DNA from: Streptomycetaceae bacterium
GTDB taxonomy: Bacteria > Actinomycetota > Actinomycetes > Nanopelagicales > Nanopelagicaceae
NCBI GenBank assembly: GCA_027490415.1
Contig: JAIXYD010000175.1
Coordinates: 1-7,770 of the forward strand
Direction: 5' to 3'
DNA: 7,770 bases
Of this stretch, positions 1 through 7,770 are shown piece by piece. A program made the position numbers and the translations under genes. The first letter of the stretch is position 1; each line of letters opens with the position of its first letter. A model generated the notes under the pieces. That model was given only the letters and a program-made list of their open reading frames with translations, was not told the DNA's origin and searched no databases.

Positions 1-2615
<2,615 letters not shown>

Positions 2616-2621
2616 TACTAT
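2616..2621 (+). promoter_or_regulatory. Predicted -10 element TACTAT of a leaderless promoter for the small membrane protein gene
   Basis: TACTAT matches the TANNNT -10 consensus. It begins on the base after the ligA stop codon and is followed by exactly six bases before the ATG at 2628, so transcription would be expected to start at or next to the A of the ATG. No Shine-Dalgarno is present. No convincing -35 is seen, and any such element would lie inside ligA. The same hexamer–six bases–ATG layout precedes leuS and the gene at 7022. This is inference from sequence only. Confidence 0.5.
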
Positions 2622-2627
2622 CGGCCC

Positions 2628-2747
2628 ATGATCACAGTAGCTAGTGAAGTCGTCCGCGAACTCCCTGCATCTCCTGCAGTTTTTGGTGGATTCGCATTCG
2701 GCATATTTGTAATTCTTCTCTACCTCGTACTTCGCCTAGATAAGTAA
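2628..2747 (+). CDS. Small single-helix membrane protein, 39 residues, function unknown
   Basis: I do not recognise a named family. The frame runs from ATG 2628 to TAA 2745-2747. The first 14 residues are mildly polar (MITVASEVVRELPA). Residues about 17-35 are strongly hydrophobic, with Gly, Phe, Ile and Leu, and the protein ends RLDK. This is a typical single transmembrane segment. The positive C-terminus suggests that end faces the cytoplasm. The gene fills the space between ligA and nadD, with 12 bases before it and 5 after it. The 12-base gap reads as a -10 hexamer plus six bases, which supports translation from a leaderless transcript. nadD probably depends on readthrough from this gene. 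Similar tiny membrane proteins may occur upstream of nadD in other actinobacteria, but I could not check this. The evidence that it is real is tight packing, plausible composition and the promoter fit; its role is unknown. Confidence 0.65.
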   Translation: MITVASEVVRELPASPAVFGGFAFGIFVILLYLVLRLDK

Positions 2748-2752
2748 TTCTT

Positions 2753-3316
2753 TTGGCACGGCTTGGTCTCTATGGCGGGACATTTGATCCCATTCACATA
2801 GGCCACATGCATGTGATTACTCAATTACTTCGTCGCGATGTTGTTGATCAGATTCTGTTATTTCCTGCCGGTCAACCACGACTTCGCGAACACGATCCAG
2901 TTGCAACAGGTGCACAACGCCGACAGATGTGCGAGTTAGCGGTTTCTGATCTACCCACCGATATATCTTCACGCGTTGAAGTGAACCCCATCGAAGTTTT
3001 GCGTGACGGACCCAGTTACACGATTGACACGGTCGAAGCAGTTGCGCAGAGCTATCCCGATGATTCGCTGCACCTCATTATTGGAAGCGATGCCTACGCC
3101 AAGTTAGATCAGTGGCACCGCATCGATGATCTCAAGAAGTTAGTAACCTTCATCATTATTGAACGCCCGGGGTCAGAAAGTGATCCTGGAATTGGTATTG
3201 GAATTGATATTGGAGCGCTTAACGTTGCCTCAACTGGCATTCGTGAAGGATCTTCGAGAGAGTACTCACCTTCAGTAGCCCACTTTATTAAGGAGCACCA
3301 CTTATATGGCAGCTAG
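2753..3316 (+). CDS. nadD: Nicotinate-nucleotide adenylyltransferase NadD
   Basis: NadD transfers AMP from ATP to nicotinate mononucleotide, giving nicotinate adenine dinucleotide, the direct precursor of NAD+. The 187 residues are a normal length. The nucleotidyltransferase signature GGTFDPIHIGH is at 8-18, GPSYTIDT at 86-93, IIGSDAYAKLDQW at 109-121 and the ASTGIRE form of the ISSTxIR motif at 159-165. The start must be TTG 2753: an in-frame stop at 2741-2743 leaves only GTA, ATT, CTT and TTG before the conserved strand. There is no Shine-Dalgarno, and the gene begins five bases after the small upstream gene, so translation is probably coupled to it. Its last 11 bases overlap rsfS. Residues about 146-153 (GIGIGIDI) come from a 12-base tandem duplication and may be a lineage-specific insertion. 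The identification is secure. Confidence 0.95.
   Translation: MARLGLYGGTFDPIHIGHMHVITQLLRRDVVDQILLFPAGQPRLREHDPVATGAQRRQMCELAVSDLPTDISSRVEVNPIEVLRDGPSYTIDTVEAVAQSYPDDSLHLIIGSDAYAKLDQWHRIDDLKKLVTFIIIERPGSESDPGIGIGIDIGALNVASTGIREGSSREYSPSVAHFIKEHHLYGS
3290..3295 (+). promoter_or_regulatory. Shine-Dalgarno AAGGAG for rsfS
   Basis: AAGGAG lies inside the 3' end of nadD, ten bases before the ATG at 3306. It is the clearest Shine-Dalgarno in the window and supports that start, which overlaps the nadD stop. Confidence 0.7.
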
Positions 3317-3683
3317 CCCGAGCGCAGTCACCATCACACAGATCGCAGCACGCGCAGCAGCCGATAAGTTGGCCACCGAGATGGTCGCACTCGATCTTTC
3401 AGATCAGATGGTCTTGAGTGAAGTTTTCCTCATCGTTACCGGCGCAAATGTTCGCCAAGTAGATTCTATTGCGGATGAAATTGAAGAAAAGCTACGCCTT
3501 GTCGGTGAAAAGCCTGCTCGCCGCGAAGGTACCGAAGAGTGGATTCTTCTTGATTACTCAGATTTAGTTGTTCATATCCAAAGCAGCGAATTGCGTAAGT
3601 ACTACATGCTTGATCGCCTGTGGAATGACTGCCCAAAGATCGAACTCGAAATTGTTAAAGAGATGGTTGCAGATGGCAGGTAA
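3306..3683 (+). CDS. rsfS: Ribosome silencing factor RsfS
   Basis: RsfS (Iojap/DUF143 family) binds ribosomal protein uL14 on the 50S subunit and blocks joining with the 30S, lowering translation in starvation or stationary phase. The 125 residues match the family. Conserved features include the helix with KLATEMVALDL (about 21-31), SEVFLIVTGAN near 38-48, EEWILLDYSDLVVHI at about 77-91, and RKYYMLDRLWND at 97-108. The start is supported by AAGGAG ten bases upstream. The gene overlaps nadD by 11 bases and the following phosphatase gene by 11 bases, so the three are almost certainly one transcript. The nadD–rsfS pairing is conserved widely in bacteria. No oddities are seen in the protein. Confidence 0.95.
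   Translation: MAASPSAVTITQIAARAAADKLATEMVALDLSDQMVLSEVFLIVTGANVRQVDSIADEIEEKLRLVGEKPARREGTEEWILLDYSDLVVHIQSSELRKYYMLDRLWNDCPKIELEIVKEMVADGR
3657..3662 (+). promoter_or_regulatory. Shine-Dalgarno-like AAAGAG for the histidine phosphatase gene
   Basis: AAAGAG ends ten bases before ATG 3673, the same spacing as the rsfS site. It is weaker than AAGGAG but helps to choose 3673 over the upstream in-frame ATG at 3568, which would lie deep inside rsfS. Confidence 0.45.
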
Positions 3684-4326
3684 CAGAATACTTTTGTGGC
3701 GCCATGGACAAACTGATTGGAACGTTACCAATCGTTTCCAGGGCCACTCAGATATTCCATTAAATAGCCTTGGCCAATATCAAGCTCGTCACGCTGCTGA
3801 AATTTTGGCTGGGATGGAACCCACCGCAATTATTTCAAGTGACTTGATTCGCGCACAGAAGACGGCACAAGCACTTGCCGAGATCGTTAACCTCGAAGTT
3901 TCAATCGATATACGTCTTCGTGAAACCAATGGTGGTAATTGGGAAGGTAAGACTGGTTCAGAGAATCGCGAAGCAGACTTTGAAAACTTTGTGAAGTGGA
4001 TAGATGGCGAAGATAATCCAGCAGGAGTAATCGGTGAGCGACGCAGTGAAGTAGCTTCACGTGCACGCGCTGCAATTACAGATGCACTTGCTGGAAAGAG
4101 TGATCAACTTTTGGTTGTCACTACTCATGGGGGAACCGCACGATGTGTAATCGGCGATTATTTACAACTTCCTTTATCTCACTGGGCTAAAGTTGGCGGA
4201 TTATCAAATGCTTCATGGTCGATATTGGCGCAGAGTCCGGCTAAGGGCTGGTACCTCGAAGAACATAACGCGGGCAGCATTCCAGAAGAACTTCTAGGCG
4301 TTGAATCTGGATCAAGCGAGAATTAA
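3673..4326 (+). CDS. Histidine phosphatase (phosphoglycerate mutase-like), possible glucosyl-3-phosphoglycerate phosphatase
   Basis: This is a branch-1 histidine phosphatase of 217 residues that works through a phosphohistidine. The catalytic set is complete: R10 and H11 in RHGQTDWN, R60 in SSDLIRAQKTA, E84 in LRETNGGNWEG and H152 in TTHGGTARC. In mycobacteria the gene after nadD and rsfS encodes GpgP (Rv2419c), which removes phosphate from glucosyl-3-phosphoglycerate in methylglucose lipopolysaccharide synthesis. As I recall, active-site residues there include R10, H11, N17, Q23, R60 and E84, and all of these fall at the same numbers here. The substrate remains inferred, because the family is broad (GpmB-like mutases, CobC, and others) and no gpgS is in the window. 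I chose ATG 3673: it sits directly before the conserved N-terminal strand and has a Shine-Dalgarno-like AAAGAG. The longer frame from 3568 would overlap rsfS by over 100 bases. The family call is firm; the GpgP role is about even odds. Confidence 0.9.
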   Translation: MAGNRILLWRHGQTDWNVTNRFQGHSDIPLNSLGQYQARHAAEILAGMEPTAIISSDLIRAQKTAQALAEIVNLEVSIDIRLRETNGGNWEGKTGSENREADFENFVKWIDGEDNPAGVIGERRSEVASRARAAITDALAGKSDQLLVVTTHGGTARCVIGDYLQLPLSHWAKVGGLSNASWSILAQSPAKGWYLEEHNAGSIPEELLGVESGSSEN

Positions 4327-4333
4327 TTTCTCG
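4317..4333 (+). terminator. Weak hairpin across the phosphatase stop codon
   Basis: CGAGAA (4317-4322) and TTCTCG (4328-4333) pair perfectly over a five-base loop, and the stop codon TAA (4324-4326) lies between them. There is no U-run after it, so termination is uncertain. It also overlaps the likely -35 area of the tRNA promoter, which could be its real relevance. Chance is quite possible for a six-pair stem. Confidence 0.25.
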
Positions 4334-4357
4334 ACTGCGCATTTACTGCGATAGAGT
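4331..4357 (+). promoter_or_regulatory. Candidate promoter for tRNA-Ala
   Basis: TAGAGT (4352-4357) fits TANNNT and lies 12 bases before the tRNA, which would give a short leader for RNase P to remove. TCGACT (4331-4336) matches the TTGACA -35 at four of six positions, but the spacer is only 15 bases. The -10 is more believable than the -35. Confidence 0.4.
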
Positions 4358-4369
4358 GTGCAACTTCAA

Positions 4370-4442
4370 GGGGCTATGGCGCAGCTGGTAGCGCACCTGC
4401 ATGGCATGCAGGGGGTCAGGGGTTCAAATCCCCTTAGCTCCA
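4370..4442 (+). tRNA. tRNA-Ala, anticodon GGC
   Basis: The 73 bases fold as a full cloverleaf. The acceptor GGGGCTA pairs with TAGCTCC, including G3:U70, the main identity element read by alanyl-tRNA synthetase. The D arm is GCGC/GCGC around AGCTGGTA. The anticodon stem is CCTGC/GCAGG with loop ATGGCAT, giving anticodon GGC, which reads GCC and GCU. The T arm is AGGGG-TTCAAAT-CCCCT, and the discriminator base is A. The 3' CCA is not encoded (CAA follows the discriminator), so it must be added by CCA-adding enzyme. It lies 43 bases after the phosphatase gene and 48 before leuS. No terminator is seen after it, so its transcript may run on into leuS. Confidence 0.97.
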
Positions 4443-4478
4443 CAAAGCAAGTTAAATATTCATCCTACATATTCAATG

Positions 4479-4484
4479 TAAGAT
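4479..4484 (+). promoter_or_regulatory. Predicted -10 element TAAGAT of a leaderless leuS promoter
   Basis: TAAGAT fits TANNNT and is followed by exactly six bases before ATG 4491, which would place the transcription start on the ATG. The purines directly before the ATG (GAGAG) touch it and cannot serve as a Shine-Dalgarno. No clear -35 was found about 17 bases upstream. The 48-base gap after the tRNA is too short for a T-box leader. This is inferred from sequence alone. Confidence 0.5.
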
Positions 4485-4490
4485 TGAGAG

Positions 4491-6965
4491 ATGACCACAG
4501 AACCTCGCGAACATGCTGCTTATGACTTCGCGTATGTTCAAGAGAAGTGGCTTCCCATTTGGGACAAGCTAGAACCATTTAAATCAGGTCGCGCCGATGA
4601 TGCGCGTCCAAAAAAGTATGTCTTGGATATGTTCCCTTATCCATCCGGTGATCTTCATATGGGCCACGCTGAGGCGTACGCTCTCGGAGATGTAATCGCT
4701 CGATACTGGATTCAACGCGGCTTTAACGTGATGCACCCAATTGGTTGGGATGCATTTGGTTTACCTGCAGAAAATGCTGCGATTAAGCGCAACGAAGATC
4801 CACGCATTTGGACCTATGAAAATATTGCAACGCAGAAAGCTTCGATGCGTCGTTATGCATGCTCCTTCGATTGGGATCGCGTATTTAATACATGTGATCC
4901 TGAGTACTACAAGTGGAACCAATGGCTATTCATTGAACTACATAAGCGCGGGTTGGCTTACCGCAAAGATTCCGCAGTTAACTGGTGCCCAGGATGCCAA
5001 ACGGTTTTAGCTAACGAGCAAGTAGTAGCAGGGCTCTGCGAGCGATGCGATACAGCTGTTACAAAGAAGAAGCTCAACCAGTGGTATTTCAAGATTACAG
5101 ATTATGCCGATCGATTACTCGATGACATGGCACAACTCGAGGGTCAGTGGCCAGATAAAGTCTTAACGATGCAGCGTAACTGGATCGGACGTTCACAAGG
5201 TGCAAACGTTGTCTTTGAAATCGAAGGCCGCACTGAACCTGTAACCATCTACACGACTCGTCCAGATACTTTATACGGTGCAACCTTTATGGTTGTTGCA
5301 GCCGATTCACCACTTGCTGCAGAGCTCGCTGCAGGCGGTTCAGTCGAAAAAGAATTCACTGAATACCTAGAAAAGATTAAGGCGGCATCAGATATTGATC
5401 GTCTTGCAACTGATCGTCCAAAGTCAGGTGTTGATCTCAAGCGCTTTGCTATCAACCCAGTAAATGGCGAGAAACTTCCAATCTGGGCATCGGATTATGT
5501 ATTAGCTGATTACGGAACCGGTGCCATCATGGCCGTTCCTGCTCACGATCAACGCGATCTAGATTTCGCTCGTGCAATGAAGTTACCTGTGCGCACAGTT
5601 GTTGAGACCGGTGAAGAAGATCCTGCGTCATCAGGTGTTGCAACACATGGCGATGGCGTGATGATTAACTCTGGATCTCTCAATGGTTTGAAGAAGGTCG
5701 AAGCAATTGCTGCGATTACTAAAGAACTTGAAGCAAAAGGCCTTGGTAAATCTTCACGAAACTACCGCCTGCGTGACTGGCTTGTATCGCGTCAGCGTTA
5801 CTGGGGCACACCGATCCCTATTGTTCATTGCGATAAGTGCGGCGAAGTAGCGGTCCCTGCAGATCAATTGCCATTAACGCTTCCAGATGCAAAGGGTTTA
5901 GATCTCAAACCTAAGGGTCAATCTCCACTTGCTGCAGCAACTGATTGGGTGAATACACAATGCCCAACATGTAACGGCCCTGCACTTCGCGATACAGACA
6001 CGATGGATACATTCGTTGATTCATCATGGTATTTCTTGCGTTATCCATCATCGACTAACCACGACGAACCATTTAGCCGTAAAGATGTAGATACCTGGCT
6101 ACCAGTCGATCAATACGTCGGCGGAGTAACCCATGCGATTTTGCACCTTCTCTATTCACGTTTCTTCACCAAAGTTTTGCATGATATTGGAATGCTCGGC
6201 TTCAACGAACCATTTACCCGTCTTCTCAACCAAGGAATGGTTGTGATGGATGGATCTGCGATGTCGAAATCTCGTGGCAACTTAGTACGTCTCTCTGATG
6301 AATTAGAGAACCACGGCGTTGACGCAATTCGCCTATCCATGGTCTTTGCTGGACCACCAGAAGATGATGTCGATTGGTCAGATGTGTCGCCATCTGGTTC
6401 AGTGAAATTCTTAACTCGCGCATGGAGACTTTCAGGTGATGTCACGAGCGCGCCAGGTGTTGATTTCACCAAGGGTGATCTCTCACTTCGCAAAGCAACG
6501 CATAAAGCACTTCACGACGCATCATTTGCCGTTGAATCATTTAGATTTAACGTAGCTGTTGCACGTGTGATGGAACTTGTTAACGCAACTCGTAAGGCGA
6601 TTGATTCTGGTTGTGGCCCTGCAGATCCTGCAGTTCGCGAAGCAACTGAAGCGATTGCAATCATGCTCTCTCTCGTTGCACCATTTACCGCAGAAGAAAT
6701 GTGGGAGCGCCTTGGCCATAAGCCAGCTGTTGCACTCGCGGGATGGCCAACAATCGATCCAGCACTTTTGGTTGCCGATGAAGTCGAAGCGGTCGTTCAG
6801 ATCAACGGCAAAATCAAAGAGCGCATTCTGGTCTCACCAACCATTACCGATGCCGAACTCGAGGCGCAGGCACTGGCCCATCCAACGATTGCTCAGGAAT
6901 TAGCCGGTGCCACCCCTAAAAAGGTGATCGCCCGTGCGCCAAAGCTCGTCAATATCGTTCTTTAA
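4491..6965 (+). CDS. leuS: Leucyl-tRNA synthetase LeuRS
   Basis: LeuRS charges tRNA-Leu and edits mischarged residues. The 824 residues hold the whole class I architecture. The HIGH motif appears as HMGH at 56-59. A zinc knuckle uses C166, C169, C183 and C186. The CP1 editing domain (about 225-420) has TTRPDT at 255-260 and [12 protein letters not shown] with the conserved D353. A second cysteine set is C447, C450, C491 and C494, as in Thermus-type enzymes. [13 protein letters not shown] is at 503-515. The KMSKS loop reads AMSKS at 590-594, with the second, catalytic lysine (K593) kept. The anticodon-binding domain and the C-terminal domain ([13 protein letters not shown], 767-779) are complete. 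Only about nine residues separate QGMV from MSKS, so the leucine-specific insertion seen in E. coli is absent, which helps explain the short length. ATG 4491 is the first start before the conserved region. A leaderless promoter is likely. The call is certain. Confidence 0.97.
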   Translation: MTTEPREHAAYDFAYVQEKWLPIWDKLEPFKSGRADDARPKKYVLDMFPYPSGDLHMGHAEAYALGDVIARYWIQRGFNVMHPIGWDAFGLPAENAAIKRNEDPRIWTYENIATQKASMRRYACSFDWDRVFNTCDPEYYKWNQWLFIELHKRGLAYRKDSAVNWCPGCQTVLANEQVVAGLCERCDTAVTKKKLNQWYFKITDYADRLLDDMAQLEGQWPDKVLTMQRNWIGRSQGANVVFEIEGRTEPVTIYTTRPDTLYGATFMVVAADSPLAAELAAGGSVEKEFTEYLEKIKAASDIDRLATDRPKSGVDLKRFAINPVNGEKLPIWASDYVLADYGTGAIMAVPAHDQRDLDFARAMKLPVRTVVETGEEDPASSGVATHGDGVMINSGSLNGLKKVEAIAAITKELEAKGLGKSSRNYRLRDWLVSRQRYWGTPIPIVHCDKCGEVAVPADQLPLTLPDAKGLDLKPKGQSPLAAATDWVNTQCPTCNGPALRDTDTMDTFVDSSWYFLRYPSSTNHDEPFSRKDVDTWLPVDQYVGGVTHAILHLLYSRFFTKVLHDIGMLGFNEPFTRLLNQGMVVMDGSAMSKSRGNLVRLSDELENHGVDAIRLSMVFAGPPEDDVDWSDVSPSGSVKFLTRAWRLSGDVTSAPGVDFTKGDLSLRKATHKALHDASFAVESFRFNVAVARVMELVNATRKAIDSGCGPADPAVREATEAIAIMLSLVAPFTAEEMWERLGHKPAVALAGWPTIDPALLVADEVEAVVQINGKIKERILVSPTITDAELEAQALAHPTIAQELAGATPKKVIARAPKLVNIVL

Positions 6966-6973
6966 TTGCGTTG

Positions 6974-7004
6974 ACCGGTCACGTGGCCGGTGATGTCGCC
7001 GGTC
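6974..7004 (+). terminator. Overlapping CCGG hairpins after leuS, possible U-less terminator
   Basis: Three CCGGT units start at 6975, 6987 and 6999, spaced by exactly 12 bases. Each neighbouring pair can form a six-pair hairpin with a four-base loop (loops ACGT and ATGT). The two share the middle CCGG, so they exclude each other. Outer GACCGG (6973-6978) can instead pair with CCGGTC (6999-7004). No U-run follows. Hairpins of this kind can terminate transcription in high-GC Gram-positives, but the position just before the next -10 element also allows an operator role. Confidence 0.45.
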
Positions 7005-7009
7005 GAGAG

Positions 7010-7015
7010 TAAGTT
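7010..7015 (+). promoter_or_regulatory. Predicted -10 element TAAGTT of a leaderless promoter for the secreted protein gene
   Basis: TAAGTT fits TANNNT and is six bases before ATG 7022, the same layout as at 2616 and 4479. A GAGAG at 7005-7009 could be a poor Shine-Dalgarno 12 bases from the ATG, so a leadered message is not excluded. A TTGACC at 6971 resembles a -35 but is 33 bases from this hexamer, which is too far. Confidence 0.45.
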
Positions 7016-7021
7016 AGAAGC

Positions 7022-7770
7022 ATGAAGAAAATAATCTCCGCCTTGGTCTTCTCACTTCTTGCAGTTGGCGTTGCTCCGACACATGCTGCAACAGTTTCTC
7101 GACTCGAAAGTGCTCCTGGTCAAAGTCAGTCGGACTGGGAAGCAACTGATGCGTATAAAGCTTTTGTCTGTCCTGAGGGCACTCTTCGCGGCGGTGGAGT
7201 GGATCTTAATTTTACAACTGACCGAAGTGATGACAAATATTTTGTTACCTGCGATGAGCCATCACCGACAGCAGCCGATGATGCAGATTTTAATCAGCGC
7301 TCACGTGCTGCTGCCGCAGCTGCAGAAGTTGAATCTCAAGCATATAGCGCCGCTAATCCTGGAAAGCAGAAGTGTGTTCAGTGGGGCCCTATAGTTCATA
7401 GAAATGGAGTCTCGACTTCTTCAGGTGGAGTTTGTGCGAACATAATTGGAGTCGCAAGTACATCTGAATCCTCAACAGTCAGCAGCCCTTCAGTTTCTGA
7501 AACTTCAACAGCTCCGATTTCTGCACCAGAGACATCAACCCCGATCTCGACACCAAGTCCAACTCCCACTCCCACCCCTGCTCCATCTTCAGAACCTCGT
7601 GGTTTAGGTGGTTATGCAGTGATTCACCCACAGGGATATGTTTGCGGTGTTATTGTTGGTAACTCTTACTTTGGAAACAACGATCGAACCATGACCTCGG
7701 AATACATGGGCTGCCCTGTGGGCAGTGCAATCATCTTCCAGACAAAACCTTCGCCATCGGGAAATGTTGC
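7022..7770 (+). CDS. Secreted cysteine-containing protein with Pro/Thr/Ser linker, function unknown (3' end outside window)
   Basis: The frame is open from ATG 7022 to the window edge, giving 249 full codons. Residues 1-22 are a classic Sec signal peptide: KK, then a hydrophobic core (IISALVFSLLAVGVA), then THA with likely cleavage after A22. The mature N-terminal part (about 23-145) has four cysteines at 50, 77, 118 and 138 and an Ala-rich stretch at 96-101. A linker of about 146-192 is almost all Ser, Thr, Pro and Glu, ending in a PTPTPTP run. A second domain starts near residue 194 (GLGGYAVIHPQG) with cysteines at 208 and 231, and continues out of the window. Even cysteine numbers in each part suggest disulfides after export. 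There is no lipobox and no anchor in view; any anchor would lie beyond the edge. I do not recognise the domains. Extracellular or cell-surface location is likely, but nothing here shows enzymatic activity. Confidence 0.85.
   Translation, partial: MKKIISALVFSLLAVGVAPTHAATVSRLESAPGQSQSDWEATDAYKAFVCPEGTLRGGGVDLNFTTDRSDDKYFVTCDEPSPTAADDADFNQRSRAAAAAAEVESQAYSAANPGKQKCVQWGPIVHRNGVSTSSGGVCANIIGVASTSESSTVSSPSVSETSTAPISAPETSTPISTPSPTPTPTPAPSSEPRGLGGYAVIHPQGYVCGVIVGNSYFGNNDRTMTSEYMGCPVGSAIIFQTKPSPSGNV
7457..7597 (+). repeat. Low-complexity Ser/Thr/Pro linker coding segment
   Basis: About 47 codons are biased to Ser, Thr, Pro, Glu and Ala. The end of the segment has short repeats of ACTCCC encoding Thr-Pro pairs (near 7562-7580), a place where slippage could change linker length. 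It separates two cysteine-bearing parts of the exported protein and is probably a flexible extracellular spacer, possibly glycosylated. Confidence 0.7.

Noticed and set aside
3568..3672. Longer N-terminus for the histidine phosphatase from ATG 3568
   Set aside because: It would overlap rsfS by over 100 bases in another frame; the conserved strand and RHG motif start right after ATG 3673, which has its own ribosome site.
4443..4490. T-box or other riboswitch before leuS
   Set aside because: Only 48 bases separate the tRNA and leuS, with no specifier stem, antiterminator or T-box motif.
7059..7394. 111-residue frame overlapping the secreted protein gene
   Set aside because: It is out of frame with a protein that has a clear signal peptide, linker and paired cysteines; the alternative product looks random.

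Overview
The window looks like chromosomal housekeeping DNA from a streamlined actinobacterium. The order nadD – rsfS – histidine phosphatase, with a tRNA-Ala and leuS nearby, is an actinobacterial arrangement (mycobacteria keep nadD, rsfS and the phosphatase gpgP together). Moderate base composition, very short intergenic gaps, overlapping genes and compact proteins suggest a small-genome freshwater lineage such as the Nanopelagicales (acI). That placement is inference and was not checked by a search. Every supported gene is on the + strand.

Layout. (1) 1-591: C-terminal part of mnmA (tRNA 2-thiouridylase), sharing one base with (2) ligA, 591-2615 (NAD-dependent DNA ligase). (3) 2628-2747: an uncatalogued 39-residue one-helix membrane protein, preceded by a gap of exactly 12 bases that reads as a -10 hexamer plus six bases. 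(4) 2753-4326: nadD, rsfS and a histidine phosphatase related to gpgP/GpmB. The last three genes are joined by two 11-base overlaps that are almost the same sequence. (5) 4370-4442: tRNA-Ala(GGC) with the G3:U70 identity pair and no encoded CCA. (6) 4491-6965: leuS, a compact leucyl-tRNA synthetase. (7) 6974-7004: overlapping CCGG hairpins. (8) 7022-7770: the start of a secreted protein with a Pro/Thr/Ser linker, cut by the window edge.

The known genes serve information processing and NAD metabolism. MnmA, tRNA-Ala and LeuRS supply translation, and RsfS silences ribosomes in starvation. NadD makes the dinucleotide precursor of NAD, and LigA spends NAD to seal DNA.

No new defence or mobile system is visible. 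The most interesting signals are a repeated leaderless-promoter architecture (TANNNT, six bases, ATG) before three genes, the small membrane protein, the twin gene overlaps, the hairpin cluster after leuS, and the unrecognised secreted protein. No stretch longer than 300 bases lacks a gene.
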